Positions 29,092 to 43,469 of a stretch of 64,000 bases of DNA are shown here, piece by piece. The number at the start of each line of letters is the position of its first letter. Positions within the stretch are counted from its first letter, which is position 1. Made by a program: the position numbers and the translations under genes. The notes under the pieces are model-generated. The model did not search any database. It saw only the letters and a list, made by a program, of their open reading frames with translations, and had not been told where the DNA came from. Source of the DNA: Enterobacter cloacae complex sp. ECNIH7 (lineage in GTDB: Bacteria; Pseudomonadota; Gammaproteobacteria; Enterobacterales; Enterobacteriaceae); NCBI RefSeq assembly GCF_002208095.1, contig NZ_CP017990.1, forward strand, positions 4,340,001 through 4,404,000, read 5' to 3'.

Positions 29092-29994
29092 ATGTTGGCA
29101 TTTATCCGTTTTCTTTTTGCAGGCCTGCTGCTGGTGATCGGCCACGCCTTTGCCGCCACGGTTCAGGACGAACACGGCACGTTTACACTCGATAAAACGC
29201 CACAACGGATTGTGGTGCTGGAACTCTCGTTCGCCGATGCGCTGGCCGCCGTGGACGTCAGCCCGATCGGTATTGCCGACGATAACGATGCAAAACGCAT
29301 CCTGCCCGAAGTGCGTGCGCACCTGAAACCGTGGCAGTCCGTCGGAACGCGCGCGCAGCCGAGCCTGGAAGCCATTGCTGCCCTGAAACCAGACCTGATC
29401 ATTGCCGACAGCAGTCGCCATGCGGGGATTTACACTGCCTTGCAGCAAATCGCGCCGGTACTGCTGCTTAAGTCCCGCAACGAAACCTACGCTGAAAATT
29501 TGCACTCAGCGGCTATCATCGGCGAAGTGGTAGGTAAAAAACGAGAGATGCAGGCGCGTCTGGAACAACATAAAGAGAAGATGGCGCAGTGGTCCAGCCA
29601 GCTTCCCACAGGGACACGCGTGGCCTTTGGCACATCACGCGAACAGCTATTCAACCTGCATACCCAGGAGACCTGGACCGGCAGCGTGCTGGCTTCTCTG
29701 GGGCTGAACGTTCCCGCTGCGATGGCGGGCGCGTCCATGCCGTCCATCGGCCTGGAGCAACTGCTGGCGGTCAATCCTGCCTGGCTGCTGGTTGCCCACT
29801 ATCGCGAAGAGAGCATTGTTAAACGCTGGCAACAAGATCCGCTCTGGCAGATATTAACCGCCGCGCAGAAGCAGCAGGTTGCTTCAGTCGACAGTAACGC
29901 CTGGGCGCGGATGCGCGGTATTTTTGCCGCAGAGCGTATTGCCGCTGACACGGTAAAAATCTTCCACCATCAGCCGCTTACCGATGTGAAATGA
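29092..29994 (+). CDS. fecB: FecB periplasmic ferric dicitrate binding protein
   Basis: A 300-aa class III binding protein with a signal peptide (FAGLLLVIGHAFA) and the two-lobed fold of siderophore binding proteins (PQRIVVLELSFADAL, then PDLIIADSSRH). It hands ferric citrate to FecCD. I start at ATG 29092; GTG 29086 is weaker. ATGA overlap with fecC shows coupling. Confidence 0.93.
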   Translation: MLAFIRFLFAGLLLVIGHAFAATVQDEHGTFTLDKTPQRIVVLELSFADALAAVDVSPIGIADDNDAKRILPEVRAHLKPWQSVGTRAQPSLEAIAALKPDLIIADSSRHAGIYTALQQIAPVLLLKSRNETYAENLHSAAIIGEVVGKKREMQARLEQHKEKMAQWSSQLPTGTRVAFGTSREQLFNLHTQETWTGSVLASLGLNVPAAMAGASMPSIGLEQLLAVNPAWLLVAHYREESIVKRWQQDPLWQILTAAQKQQVASVDSNAWARMRGIFAAERIAADTVKIFHHQPLTDVK

Positions 29995-30989
29995 CCGCGC
30001 TAAAACACCCGGTGCTGCTGTGGGGGCTTCCCGTTGCAGTACTTATTATTATTTTCTGGCTGAGTCTGTTTTGCTACTCGGCCATTCCTGTTTCCGGAGC
30101 AGACGCAATCCGCGCCCTGCTGCCTGGACACACGCCAACGCTACCAGAAGCGCTGGTGCAAAACCTTCGTTTGCCGCGAAGCCTGGTCGCCGTTCTGATC
30201 GGCGCAAGCCTGGCGCTCGCGGGCACGCTGCTGCAAACCCTGACCCACAACCCAATGGCCTCTCCTTCACTGCTCGGCATTAACAGCGGCGCGGCGCTGG
30301 CTATGGCGCTTACCAGCGCGCTGAGTCCGACGCCGGTTGCAGGCTATTCCCTGTCGTTCATCGCGGCATGCGGGGGCGGCGTGAGCTGGCTGCTGGTCAT
30401 GACCGCAGGAGGCGGGTTTCGTCATACCCAGGACAGAAACAAACTGATCCTCGCGGGTATCGCGCTGTCGGCCTTTTGTATGGCCCTGACCCGCATCACC
30501 CTGCTGCTGGCCGAAGATCATGCTTACGGCATCTTTTACTGGCTGGCAGGCGGAGTGTCCCACGCCCACTGGCAGGATGTCTGGCAGCTCTTGCCGGTGG
30601 TGGTCACTGCAGTCCCTGTCGTGTTGCTGCTGGCGAATCAACTGAACCTGCTCAACGTCAGCGACAGTACCGCCCATACGCTGGGAGTGAACCTGCCGAG
30701 ACTACGTTTGATCATCAATATGTTAGTGCTGCTTCTGGTTGGCGCGTGCGTCAGTGTGGCAGGTCCGGTGGCGTTTATCGGCCTGCTGGTGCCACATCTG
30801 GCGCGCTTCTGGGCAGGCTTCGATCAGCGCAACGTACTGCCGGTGAGCATGCTGCTGGGGGCCACGCTGATGCTGATGGCAGATGTACTCGCACGCGCGC
30901 TGGCCTTCCCCGGCGATCTGCCCGCAGGCGCAGTGCTGGCGCTGATTGGCAGTCCTTGCTTTGTCTGGCTGGTGAGGAGGCGAGGATGA
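29991..30989 (+). CDS. fecC: FecC inner-membrane permease
   Basis: A 332-aa FecCD-family permease with about ten membrane helices. LRLPRSLVAVLIGASLALAG and the GINSGAALAM segment are hallmarks of the family. It pairs with FecD to form the ferric citrate channel driven by FecE. It overlaps fecB and fecD by four bases at each end. Confidence 0.94.
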   Translation: MTALKHPVLLWGLPVAVLIIIFWLSLFCYSAIPVSGADAIRALLPGHTPTLPEALVQNLRLPRSLVAVLIGASLALAGTLLQTLTHNPMASPSLLGINSGAALAMALTSALSPTPVAGYSLSFIAACGGGVSWLLVMTAGGGFRHTQDRNKLILAGIALSAFCMALTRITLLLAEDHAYGIFYWLAGGVSHAHWQDVWQLLPVVVTAVPVVLLLANQLNLLNVSDSTAHTLGVNLPRLRLIINMLVLLLVGACVSVAGPVAFIGLLVPHLARFWAGFDQRNVLPVSMLLGATLMLMADVLARALAFPGDLPAGAVLALIGSPCFVWLVRRRG

Positions 30990-31942
30990 AAATTGCGCTG
31001 GTCATTTTCATCACCCTTGCCCTGGCAGGTTGTGCGCTGTTATCACTCCATATGGGGGTGATCCCCGTGCCGTGGCGCGCGCTGCTGACCGACTGGCAGG
31101 ACGGACGCGAGCATTATTATGTATTGATGGAGTACCGACTGCCGCGCTTGCTGCTGGCACTGTTTGTCGGTGCAGCCCTCGCCGTGGCGGGCGTGCTGGT
31201 ACAGGGGATTGTGCGTAACCCGCTAGCATCACCGGATATTCTCGGCATTAACCATGCCGCCAGCCTTGCCTCTGTGGGAGCACTGCTTCTTATGCCATCA
31301 CTATCCGTGATGGTGCTGCCGCTGCTGGCCTTTGCGGGCGGTATGGCGGGGTTGATCTTGCTGAAGATGCTGGCAAAGACCCACCAGCCGATGAAGCTGG
31401 CGCTCACCGGCGTGGCGCTTTCCGCCTGCTGGGCGAGCCTGACGGATTACCTGATGCTCCTGCACCCGCAGGATGTAAACAGTGCCCTGCTGTGGCTGAC
31501 GGGTAGCTTATGGGGGCGCGACTGGCACTTTGTGAAGATTGCCGTGCCGTTGCTCATTCTGTTTTTGCCGCTGAGCCTGCGCTTTTGTCGCGATCTCGAC
31601 CTGCTGGCGCTGGGCGATGCACGAGCAGCCACGCTCGGCGTGTCGGTTCAGCGCACCCGGTTCCAGGGGCTGATGCTGGCTGTCGCGATGACAGCAACCG
31701 GCGTGGCCGTCTGTGGCCCGATAAGTTTTATTGGTCTCGTCGTGCCGCACATGGTGCGCAGGATCGCCGGCGGGCGTCACCGCTGGCTGATGCCCGTTTC
31801 GGCCCTGACGGGCGCGTTGTTGCTGGTCATTGCCGATCTGCTGGCACGAATCATTCATCCGCCGCTGGAGCTTCCGGCAGGCGTGCTGACCGCCATTATC
31901 GGCGCACCGTGGTTTGTCTGGCTGCTTGTGAGAATGCGATAA
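30986..31942 (+). CDS. fecD: FecD inner-membrane permease
   Basis: A 318-aa paralogue of FecC starting at ATG 30986, with a GAGGAGG ribosome binding site in the end of fecC. YRLPRLLLALFVGAALAVAG and LGINHAASLAS carry the family motifs. A longer in-frame reading upstream is only the shadow of fecC. The fecE start follows directly after its stop codon. Confidence 0.94.
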   Translation: MKIALVIFITLALAGCALLSLHMGVIPVPWRALLTDWQDGREHYYVLMEYRLPRLLLALFVGAALAVAGVLVQGIVRNPLASPDILGINHAASLASVGALLLMPSLSVMVLPLLAFAGGMAGLILLKMLAKTHQPMKLALTGVALSACWASLTDYLMLLHPQDVNSALLWLTGSLWGRDWHFVKIAVPLLILFLPLSLRFCRDLDLLALGDARAATLGVSVQRTRFQGLMLAVAMTATGVAVCGPISFIGLVVPHMVRRIAGGRHRWLMPVSALTGALLLVIADLLARIIHPPLELPAGVLTAIIGAPWFVWLLVRMR

Positions 31943-32710
31943 ATGAGATTACGTACTGAAAATCTGACCGTCAGCTATGGCGCACAAACCGTGCTGGATG
32001 GACTTTCTCTCGCCCTGCCTGCCGGAAAAATCACGGCCCTGCTCGGCCCTAACGGTTGCGGGAAATCGACGCTGTTGAACTGTTTTTCTCGCCTGTTAAC
32101 ACCAGACTCTGGCGAGATATTGCTTGATGAAAAACCCATAGCCGGTTTTTCCGCCCGCCAGCTGGCTCGCCGCCTGGCTTTACTGCCGCAACACCATTTA
32201 TCCCCCGAGGGGATCACTGTACGGGAACTGGTTTCCTACGGCCGCAGCCCGTGGCTGTCGTTGTGGGGGCGACTCTCCGCGGAAGACAACGAGCGGGTCA
32301 ACGTGGCAATGAGTCAGACCCGGACGCGCAATCTGGCTGACCGCAGGTTAACCCAGCTTTCCGGCGGCCAGCGCCAGCGTGCGTTTCTGGCGATGGTGCT
32401 GGCACAGGATACCCCACTCATTCTTCTTGATGAGCCTACGACCTACCTCGATATCAATCATCAGGTTGAACTGATGCGCCTGATGGTTGAACTCAAAAGG
32501 CAGGGGAAAACCGTAGTGACGGTACTCCACGATCTGAATCAGGCCAGCCGCTATTGCGATCATCTGGTGGTACTGGCAAGCGGTCGCGTGATGGCGCAAG
32601 GTGCTCCGGAAGCAGTGATGAAACCAGAGCTTCTAAAGACGGTGTTCAGCGTAGAAGCGGAAATCCATCCCGAACCGGTATCTGGCAGACCCATGTGTGT
32701 GGTGAAGTAG
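31943..32710 (+). CDS. fecE: FecE ATPase of the ferric citrate transporter
   Basis: A 255-aa ABC ATPase: Walker A GPNGCGKST, Q-loop LPQHH, signature LSGGQRQR, Walker B LILLDEPT and the H-loop in VLHDLNQ. It energises FecCD. The 3' end (EIHPEPVSGRPMCVVK) is intact and 10 bp later the sequence turns into an IS66 relic. Last gene of the fec set. Confidence 0.95.
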   Translation: MRLRTENLTVSYGAQTVLDGLSLALPAGKITALLGPNGCGKSTLLNCFSRLLTPDSGEILLDEKPIAGFSARQLARRLALLPQHHLSPEGITVRELVSYGRSPWLSLWGRLSAEDNERVNVAMSQTRTRNLADRRLTQLSGGQRQRAFLAMVLAQDTPLILLDEPTTYLDINHQVELMRLMVELKRQGKTVVTVLHDLNQASRYCDHLVVLASGRVMAQGAPEAVMKPELLKTVFSVEAEIHPEPVSGRPMCVVK

Positions 32711-32752
32711 TCTGGCGAAGTCATAAGGATCATCACAGGACAGATAAAGGAA

Positions 32753-33102
32753 GTGATAACCACCTGCCAACAGGCACCAAAATCTGGCTGGTTGCCGGTA
32801 TCACCGACATGCGCAACGGCTTCAATGGTCTCGCCGCAAAGGTGCAGACGATGCTGAAAGATGACCCGATATCCGGCCATGTCTTCATCTTCCGGGGCCG
32901 CAGCGGCAGTAAGGTCAAACTGCTGTGGTCCACCGGCGACGGGCTGTGCCTGCTGACCAAACGGCTGGAACGCGGCCGCTTCGCCTGGCCCTCTGCCCGC
33001 GATGGCAAAGTGTTCCTGACCCCGGCGCAGCTGGCAATGCTTCTGGAAGGCATCGACTGGCGGCAGCCTAAAAGACTGCTTACGTCCCTGACCATGTTGT
33101 AG
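32753..33102 (+). pseudogene. IS66-family TnpB relic
   Basis: The frame reads PTGTKIWLVAGITDMRNGFNG through the IDWRQPKR end, the complete TnpB of IS66-family elements (IS679-like, from memory). Next to the expected GTG start at 32753 the first codons are out of frame with the body, as if two bases had been added, so it is probably not translated correctly. No IS66 tnpA is present. Confidence 0.65.
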
Positions 33103-33151
33103 GCCTCTTTATCCTGGTTGTCGTTGAATAAGCCTGGTAAAATGCGGGCTT

Positions 33152-33430
33152 ATGAACAACACCTCCCCCTGACGACATCCTTCTGCTGAAACAGCGCCTG
33201 TCCGAACAGGAAGCGCTGAACCGCGCCCTGCTGGAAAAGCAGGCCGACCGGGAGCGCGAAATAGACCATCTGCAGGCGCAGCTGGATAAGATTCGCCGGA
33301 TGAACTTCGGCAGTCGTTCTGAATAAATCTCCCGCCGCATCGCGCAGATAGAAGCCGACCTGAACCGGCTTCAGACAGAAAGCGATACGCTGACGGGTCG
33401 GGTTGCCGATACGGGCCGGGCCCCGTATCG
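33152..33430 (+). pseudogene. IS66-family TnpC N-terminal relic
   Basis: ATG at 33152 begins MNNTSP and meets a stop at once, because one extra C shifts the frame. The body then reads LLLKQRLSEQEALNRALLEK in the normal frame until a TAA replaces a Lys codon near 33325. Homology fades by about 33420. Two independent lesions and a truncated end make this dead. Confidence 0.7.
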
Positions 33431-33432
33431 TT

Positions 33433-33711
33433 TTAACCCTGAATATTCATCGCAGATATTGTTTCGGGTTTTCCGGTATACCAGCCCTGAACTAGGTAAC
33501 CGGGGCCAAGAGAACGGACGAATTCAAACTGTCCTGGCGTTTCCACCCCTTCAAACACCAGTGGTTTGCCAGTACCACGTAACCCTTTCACCACAGAAAC
33601 AAGTAGCGCTCGCTTCACCGGGTCATCAATATTGGCAATAAAAATACGGTCTATTTTTATCTCATCGAAATCCAGTACCGTCAGCCATTCAATATGGGGG
33701 CCGCTTGGCAA
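33433..33711 (-). pseudogene. EAL-domain (c-di-GMP phosphodiesterase) fragment
   Basis: The 92 codons read FDEIKIDRIFIANID, FEGVETPGQFEFVRSLG and VQGWYTGKP, the second half of an EAL domain with its metal-binding Asp and Glu. The EAL signature and the N-terminal half are absent, and no start with ribosome binding site is seen. A broken remnant, not a gene. Confidence 0.7.
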
Positions 33712-34000
33712 ACGGAAAATATCCTACGTTAAGCCTGTTTCTTTAGCTGGCATTACAAAAAGCGAGCGTCTGCATGGTACAGACAGACACCCGAATACGA
33801 TAAAAATGAGACGAAAAAAACGGTAATGCTGTCAACCTGTTGATGACTATTTTAATCTGTAGTCATTCAATCCTTGTAACATCAGGATGATCCTGGTGTC
33901 AGTGAAAATACGAAATCAACACGTTGGTATCATTACCCACCTGTGAACTGACGTCGGCATTTTGAATCTCACTTCGGCGTGCCCCCTCCGAATGGCGCAA
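33712..34000. other. Spacer before lacI
   Basis: I see no gene. The right end merges into the lacI promoter region. The left end adjoins the EAL fragment; the sequence in between resembles nothing I can name. Confidence 0.4.
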
Positions 34001-34057
34001 AACATTTCGTGGTATGGCATGATAGCACCCGAAGAGAGTCAATTCAGGGTGGTAAAT

Positions 34058-35132
34058 GTGAAACCAGTAACGCTATACGATGTCGCAGAGTATGCCGGTG
34101 TCTCTTATCAGACCGTTTCCCGCGTGGTGAACCAGGCCAGCCACGTCTCTGCGAAAACGCGGGAAAAGGTGGAAGCGGCGATGGCGCAGCTGAACTACAT
34201 TCCCAACCGCGTGGCACAACAACTGGCGGGGAAACAGTCGTTGCTGATTGGCGTTGCTACCTCCAGTCTGGCCCTGCACGCGCCGTCGCAAATTGTCGCG
34301 GCGATTAAATCTCGCGCCGATCAACTGGGTGCCAGCGTGGTGGTGTCGATGGTAGAACGAAGCGGCGTCGAAGCCTGTAAAGCGGCGGTGCACAATCTTC
34401 TCGCGCAACGCGTCAGTGGGCTGATCATTAACTATCCGCTGGATGACCAGGATGCCATTGCTGTGGAAGCTGCCTGCGCTAATGTTCCGGCGTTATTTCT
34501 TGATGTCTCTGACCAGACTCCCATCAACAGTATTATTTTCTCCCATGAAGACGGTACGCGACTGGGCGTGGAGCATCTGGTCGCATTGGGTCACCAGCAA
34601 ATCGCGCTGTTAGCGGGCCCATTAAGTTCTGTCTCGGCGCGTCTGCGTCTGGCGGGCTGGCATAAATATCTCACTCGCAATCAAATTCATCCGATAGCGG
34701 AACGGGAAGGCGACTGGAGTGCCATGTCCGGTTTTCAACAAACCATGCAAATGCTAAATGAGGGCATCGTTCCCACTGCGATGCTGGTTGCCAACGATCA
34801 GATGGCGCTGGGCGCAATGCGCGCCATTACCGAGTCCGGGTTGCGCGTTGGTGCGGATATCTCGGTAGTGGGATACGACGATACCGAAGACAGCTCGTGT
34901 TATATCCCGCCGTTAACCACCATCAAACAGGATTTTCGCCTGCTGGGGCAAACCAGCGTGGACCGCTTGCTGAAACTCTCTCAGGGCCAGGCGGTGAAGA
35001 GCAATCAGCTGTTGCCCGTCTCACTGGTGAAAAGAAAAACCACCCTGGCGCCCAATACGCAAACCACCTCTCCCCGCACGTTGGCAGATTCCTTAATGCA
35101 GCTGGCACGACAAGTTTCCCGACTTGAAAGCG

Positions 35133-35140
<8 letters not shown>
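34058..35140 (+). CDS. lacI: Lac repressor
   Basis: A 360-aa LacI starting at GTG 34058, as in E. coli. The ATG two bases upstream gives an immediate stop. The helix-turn-helix VTLYDVAEYAGVSYQTVSRVV, the hinge and the periplasmic-binding-like core are complete, and the tetramerisation tail (LMQLARQVSRLESGQ) is present. A longer frame starting at 33962 is only an extension through the promoter. It represses lacZY through operators at 35133-35153, 35225-35245 and 35625-35645. Near-identical to E. coli with scattered changes. Confidence 0.96.
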
Positions 35141-38336
<3,196 letters not shown>

Positions 38337-38342
38337 TAATAA

Positions 38343-39641
<1,299 letters not shown>

Positions 39642-39646
39642 GAAAT

Positions 39647-39692
39647 TAATGTCGGATACGGCGCGAGCGCCTTATCCGACCAACTTATCAGG
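39647..39692. repeat. REP-like palindrome between lacY and lacA
   Basis: GTCGGATACGGCGCGAGCGCCTT and TATCCGAC form the REP-type hairpin found at this place in E. coli. Confidence 0.6.
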
Positions 39693-39706
39693 ACGGAATG
39701 TTAAAA

Positions 39707-39846
39707 ATGAACATGTCGATGACAGAAAAAATAAAAGCAGGCAAGCTATTTACCGATATGTGCGAAGGCTTACCTGAAAAAAGACTTCGTGGGAAAACAT
39801 TAATGTATGAGTTCAATCACTCGCATCCATCAGAAGTTGAAAAAAG
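39707..39846 (+). pseudogene. lacA: lacA, truncated by IS1
   Basis: The first 46 codons of galactoside O-acetyltransferase are present (MNMSMTEKIKAGKLFTDMC...), ending in SEVEKR. IS1 begins at 39847, adds seven residues and a stop at 39868. The acetyl-CoA-binding hexapeptide repeats are lost. Loss of lacA does not prevent lactose use. Plasmid lac regions of Klebsiella commonly lack it. Confidence 0.9.
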
Positions 39847-40612
39847 GGTAATGACTCCAACTTATTGATAGTGTTTTATGTTCAGATAATGCCCGATGAC
39901 TTTGTCATGCAGCTCCACCGATTTTGTGAGCGACAGCGACTTCCGTCCCAGCCGTGCCAGGTGCTGCCTCAGATTCAGGTTATGCCGCTCAATTCGCTGC
40001 GTATATCGCTTGCTGATTACGTGCAGCTTTCCCTTCAGGCGGGATTCATACAGCGGCCAGCCATCCGTCATCCATATCACCACGTCAAAGGGTGACAGCA
40101 GGCTCATAAGACGCCCCAGCGTCGCCATAGTGCGTTCACCGAATACGTGCGCAAACCGTCTTCCGGAGCCTGTCATACGCGTAAAACAGCCAGCGCTGGC
40201 GCGATTTAGCCCCGACGTATCCCCACTGTTCGTCCATTTCCGCGCAGACGATGACGTCACTGCCCGGCTGTATGCGCGAGGTTACCGACTGCGGCCTGAG
40301 TTTTTTAAGTGACGTAAAATCGTGTTGAGGCCAACGCCCATAATGCGGGCGGTTGCCCGGCATCCAACGCCATTCATGGCCATATCAATGATTTTCTGGT
40401 GCGTACCGGGTTGAGAAGCGGTGTAAGTGAACTGCAGTTGCCATGTTTTACGGCAGTGAGAGCAGAGATAGCGCTGATGTCCGGCGGTGCTTTTGCCGTT
40501 ACGCACCACCCCGTCAGTAGCTGAACAGGAGGGACAGCTGATAGAAACAGAAGCCACTGGAGCACCTCAAAAACACCATCATACACTAAATCAGTAAGTT
40601 GGCAGCATCACC
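39847..40612 (-). mobile_element. IS1: IS1 copy, inverted, same 2-bp deletion
   Basis: 766 bp from GGTAATGACTCC to GGCAGCATCACC, opposite to the copy at 24044. insA (40282-40557) is intact and insB is frameshifted at the same place, near 40160. A few bases near the two ends differ from the 24044 copy. The flanks TGAAAAAAG and TGGCAGCTG do not match, nor do the outer flanks of the pair. Together the two copies enclose fec-lac as a 16.6-kb composite-like unit. Confidence 0.9.
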
Positions 40613-40722
40613 TGGCAGCTGAAAGTATGAATAATAACGCCCTGACAGGATATTTTATTGCACCCTGTCAAAAGTCATACATTCTTTCCCGGTTTTTGCT
40701 TTCTCATACCGGATAACTCTAT

Positions 40723-41856
40723 TTAAGGCTTAAGGATAACCTTCGTCCATCCTTCATCCCGCTCATCGAAGTGCTTATATCCGGCAGGAGCCTCTTCAAG
40801 CGAAAGACGATGAGAAATTATTTTGCCCGGACTGGCTTTATCGTGATGGATGAGGCGAGACAGCTGACGGTTATAGGCCTTAACGTTCGCCTGGCCGGTA
40901 CGGATTGCCTGTCCTTTAAACCAGAAACTCCCAAAATCAAATGGCATCTTACCCTCTCTGGCAAGCTCCGATTCAGCCCCCGGATCCTGAGGAATAAAGA
41001 CGCCAACCACACCAATTCCCCCGGTTGCTTTCGTCGACGCAACAAGACTGTTCATGGTGACAGAGTTATCTTCATGGCCATGTTTGTTACAGCACTGATA
41101 GCCAACACATTCGCAGCCACAATCCGTACCGCGTCCATCCGTCAGGTCGAGAATTTTTTGTACAGCTTCATCGCCAGTAGCATTGATGCCCGTCGCCCCC
41201 ATTTTTTCAGCCAGAGCCAACCGGTCTGTGTGCGTATCAACCACAAACACCTGTGAAGCACCTTTAATGATCGCCGAATGAGCTGCCATCAAACCGACCG
41301 GCCCCGCGCCATAAATGGCCACGCTTTCACCAGGCTTCAATCCGGCAAGTTCTGTTGCATGCCAGCCGGTAGGAAAAATGTCAGAGAGCATCACATAATC
41401 ATCTTCTTTTTCTGCCGCATCAGGGGGAAGAACAAGGCAGTTAAAGTCGGCAAATGGCACCCGAAGCAGTTCCGCCTGCCCCCCCTCCCAGGGACCCATT
41501 TCAGCAAAACCATAAGCTGCGCCTGCCGAACCCGGATTGGTAGTGAGACAAAAGCCGGTCAGACCTTTTTCACAGTTTTCGCAAAAACCACATCCCACGT
41601 TAAACGGCAGACAAACATAGTCGCCCACCTTAATACGTTCAACGCCTGAGCCAATTTCGACCACTTCACCCAGGTTTTCGTGACCCAGAATCCGTCCCTG
41701 TTCAAAGCTGGTCCGGCCCTCATACATGTGCAAGTCCGACCCACAAATGTTGGTGGTGGTGATGCGGACGAGTACATCCGTGGGGCGGACAATTTTCGCA
41801 TCCGGTACGTCTTTTACTTTTACATCATAAGGACCGTTGTAAATTACTGCTTTCAT
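40723..41856 (-). CDS. fdhA: Glutathione-independent formaldehyde dehydrogenase
   Basis: A 377-aa zinc alcohol dehydrogenase like FdhA of Pseudomonas putida. Catalytic zinc region ICGSDLHMYEGRT and GHENLGEV; structural cysteines in CGFCENCEKGLTGFC; NAD motif YGAGPVGLMAAHSA; plus CCNKHGHEDNSV, typical of this subgroup. It oxidises formaldehyde directly, without glutathione. I start at 41856, where AAGGAG stands upstream. The longer frame to 41913 lacks that support. A second formaldehyde route lies 20 kb to the left (frm operon). The GSH-independent class is well supported by the CCNKHGHEDNS motif. Confidence 0.85.
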   Translation of the reverse strand: MKAVIYNGPYDVKVKDVPDAKIVRPTDVLVRITTTNICGSDLHMYEGRTSFEQGRILGHENLGEVVEIGSGVERIKVGDYVCLPFNVGCGFCENCEKGLTGFCLTTNPGSAGAAYGFAEMGPWEGGQAELLRVPFADFNCLVLPPDAAEKEDDYVMLSDIFPTGWHATELAGLKPGESVAIYGAGPVGLMAAHSAIIKGASQVFVVDTHTDRLALAEKMGATGINATGDEAVQKILDLTDGRGTDCGCECVGYQCCNKHGHEDNSVTMNSLVASTKATGGIGVVGVFIPQDPGAESELAREGKMPFDFGSFWFKGQAIRTGQANVKAYNRQLSRLIHHDKASPGKIISHRLSLEEAPAGYKHFDERDEGWTKVILKP

Positions 41857-42172
41857 GATCTTCTCCTTCTTGCGTGCGGAAAGGAAATGCTGCCCGGCGG
41901 ATTGGGGTATCAATCGAGTTTAGCTGCCATAACAGATCTCGCGATCGGCGAAAGGACGATTAGGATGTTTCTTAACTAAGTGCATTGAAGTCTGTAAGAC
42001 AGGTACTTACCGATGAAGGCTGCCTGGAAAACGTAAAAACATCACACGTTAATCCGGTTTTTTTAAGCAGGCAGGGGATTACGGACAGCTTTGAGCGAGA
42101 AGCGGATAAAGTAAATCTATCTCATTTCTGCATTGTGCCAGAAGTAGACATAGGTGAATTAGGTAACCCTAG
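41857..42172. other. Spacer upstream of fdhA
   Basis: No convincing gene. A 69-codon frame at 41985-42194 runs into the IS element and lacks a ribosome binding site. The promoter of fdhA should lie here. A palindromic ATCTCGCGAT is seen near 41937. Confidence 0.4.
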
Positions 42173-42207
42173 TGGACTGACCCCACGCCCGTAGACAAAT
42201 TCTGTCC

Positions 42208-43020
42208 TCACGATGAGGCCTGTTCGAAGGCCTCCGGACTGAGGCCGCCGAGGTGACTGTGGCGCCGGGCCCGGTTGTAGAACACTTCAATGTAATCGAA
42301 GATATCGGCCCGGGCCAGATCCCGGGTTTTATAGATGCGTTTTCTGATCCGCTCTTTTTTCAGCGAACTGAAGAACGATTCGGCCACCGCATTATCCCAG
42401 CAGTTGCCACGCCTGCTCATGCTCGGGGCCAGGTTATTAGCCCGGCAGAAGCGCTGCCAGTCGTCACTGCCGTACTGGCTGCCCTGGTCTGAGTGCACGA
42501 TGACCTCGCCGTCCGGTTTTCGCCGCCAGACGGCCATCATCAGCGCGTCGAGTGCCAGTTCGCGTGAGAGAGTGGGCTTCATCGACCAGCCGACCACATT
42601 ACGGGCGAAGAGATCGATAACCACCGCCAGATACAGCCAGCCCTGCCAGGTGCGGATATAAGTAATATCTGTGACCCAGACCTGATTGGCCCGGACAACA
42701 GTAAACTGCCGTTGCACGCGATTAGGGGCAACCACTGAAGGCCGGCCGGCGATACGACGCGGCGCTTTATAGCCGCGTACGGCTTTGATCCGGTTTTGTT
42801 GCATAATACGACCCACCCGGTTTTTGCCGCAGGTTTCCCCGATTTCGTTCAGGTCGCCATGAACCCGCCGGTAACCGTATACGCCTCCGCTCAGTGAATA
42901 TGAGTCGCGGATAAGCATCAGCAGACGCTGGTTATCTTTATCACGCGCCGAGACCGGGTTGTGCAGCCACGCATAGAACCCGGCCCGGGCGACATTCAGT
43001 ACCCGACACATCGTCATCAC
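42208..43020 (-). CDS. IS3-family transposase OrfB (element B)
   Basis: A 270-aa DDE transposase: WVTDITYIRTWQGWLYLAVVIDL, VIVHSDQGSQYGS and NAVAESFFSSLKKE give the catalytic residues. Intact frame, produced as OrfAB by frameshifting. Clearly distinct in sequence from element A. Confidence 0.9.
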   Translation of the reverse strand: MMTMCRVLNVARAGFYAWLHNPVSARDKDNQRLLMLIRDSYSLSGGVYGYRRVHGDLNEIGETCGKNRVGRIMQQNRIKAVRGYKAPRRIAGRPSVVAPNRVQRQFTVVRANQVWVTDITYIRTWQGWLYLAVVIDLFARNVVGWSMKPTLSRELALDALMMAVWRRKPDGEVIVHSDQGSQYGSDDWQRFCRANNLAPSMSRRGNCWDNAVAESFFSSLKKERIRKRIYKTRDLARADIFDYIEVFYNRARRHSHLGGLSPEAFEQASS

Positions 43021-43058
43021 ACCCCATACAGTGCGGTGTTCATTGATAAAGCGGTACT

Positions 43059-43343
43059 TCAGTCGGGCTCCCTTGCAAAGTACCGCGCGGCCTTTTTCAG
43101 GATATCCCGTTCTTCTTCGGTGCGTTTTAGCTGCGCCCGGAGTTTCAGGATCTCGCTTTTGGCTTCCAGTAAATCCCGGGCATGCTGTTCGCTGTTATCA
43201 GGTTTGATAGCCCGTAGCCACTTGTAGAGGCTGTGTGCAGAAACGCCCAGACGGTCGGATACTTCGGCAACGGAATAACCGCGTTCTGTTATCTGACGGA
43301 CGGCTTCTTCCTTAAATTCAGGTGTAAATCGTGGTGTGCCCAT
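43059..43343 (-). CDS. IS3-family OrfA (element B)
   Basis: A 94-aa HTH and leucine-zipper protein (FTPEFKEEAVRQITERGYSV, later ERDILKKAARYFAREPD). It is the DNA-binding partner of the OrfB at 42208-43020. AGGAGG lies upstream of the ATG at 43343. Confidence 0.9.
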   Translation of the reverse strand: MGTPRFTPEFKEEAVRQITERGYSVAEVSDRLGVSAHSLYKWLRAIKPDNSEQHARDLLEAKSEILKLRAQLKRTEEERDILKKAARYFAREPD

Positions 43344-43402
43344 ACGCTCCTCCTATGCTCAAACTATAGGGCAGGATCGTCTACCGGGGCGGGGTCAGTC
43401 CA

Positions 43403-43442
43403 TAAATGACTCTGAGGTGTCTGTTAAACGCGTGGCGATTCA
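43403..43442. mobile_element. Right-end relic (40 bp) of IS element A
   Basis: Identical over 40 bp to 22266-22305, the right end of the complete element A, in the same orientation. It ends directly before the last bases of the recombinase block. Confidence 0.85.
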
Positions 43443-43469
43443 CCTCGCGTCCTTCCGTTCAGTATAGCC

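Larger units (their letters stand above)
42173..43402 (-). mobile_element. IS3-family element B, 1230 bp
   Basis: The ends TGGACTGACCCC (left) and GGGGTCAGTCCA (right) are perfect 12-bp inverted repeats. orfA is at 43059-43343 and orfB at 42208-43020. No target duplication (CTAG against TAAA). On the right it adjoins a 40-bp remnant of IS element A, so it inserted into or recombined with a copy of that element. Confidence 0.88.

Noticed and set aside
30368..30985. Upstream extension of the FecD frame
   Set aside because: It overlaps fecC in another frame. FecD begins at ATG 30986 with a GAGGAGG site.
33962..34057. ATG/TTG-type upstream extension of LacI
   Set aside because: It runs through the lacI promoter. 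The known GTG start at 34058 gives the exact 360-aa protein.
41985..42194. 69-codon frame before IS element B
   Set aside because: It runs into the IS end and lacks a ribosome binding site.
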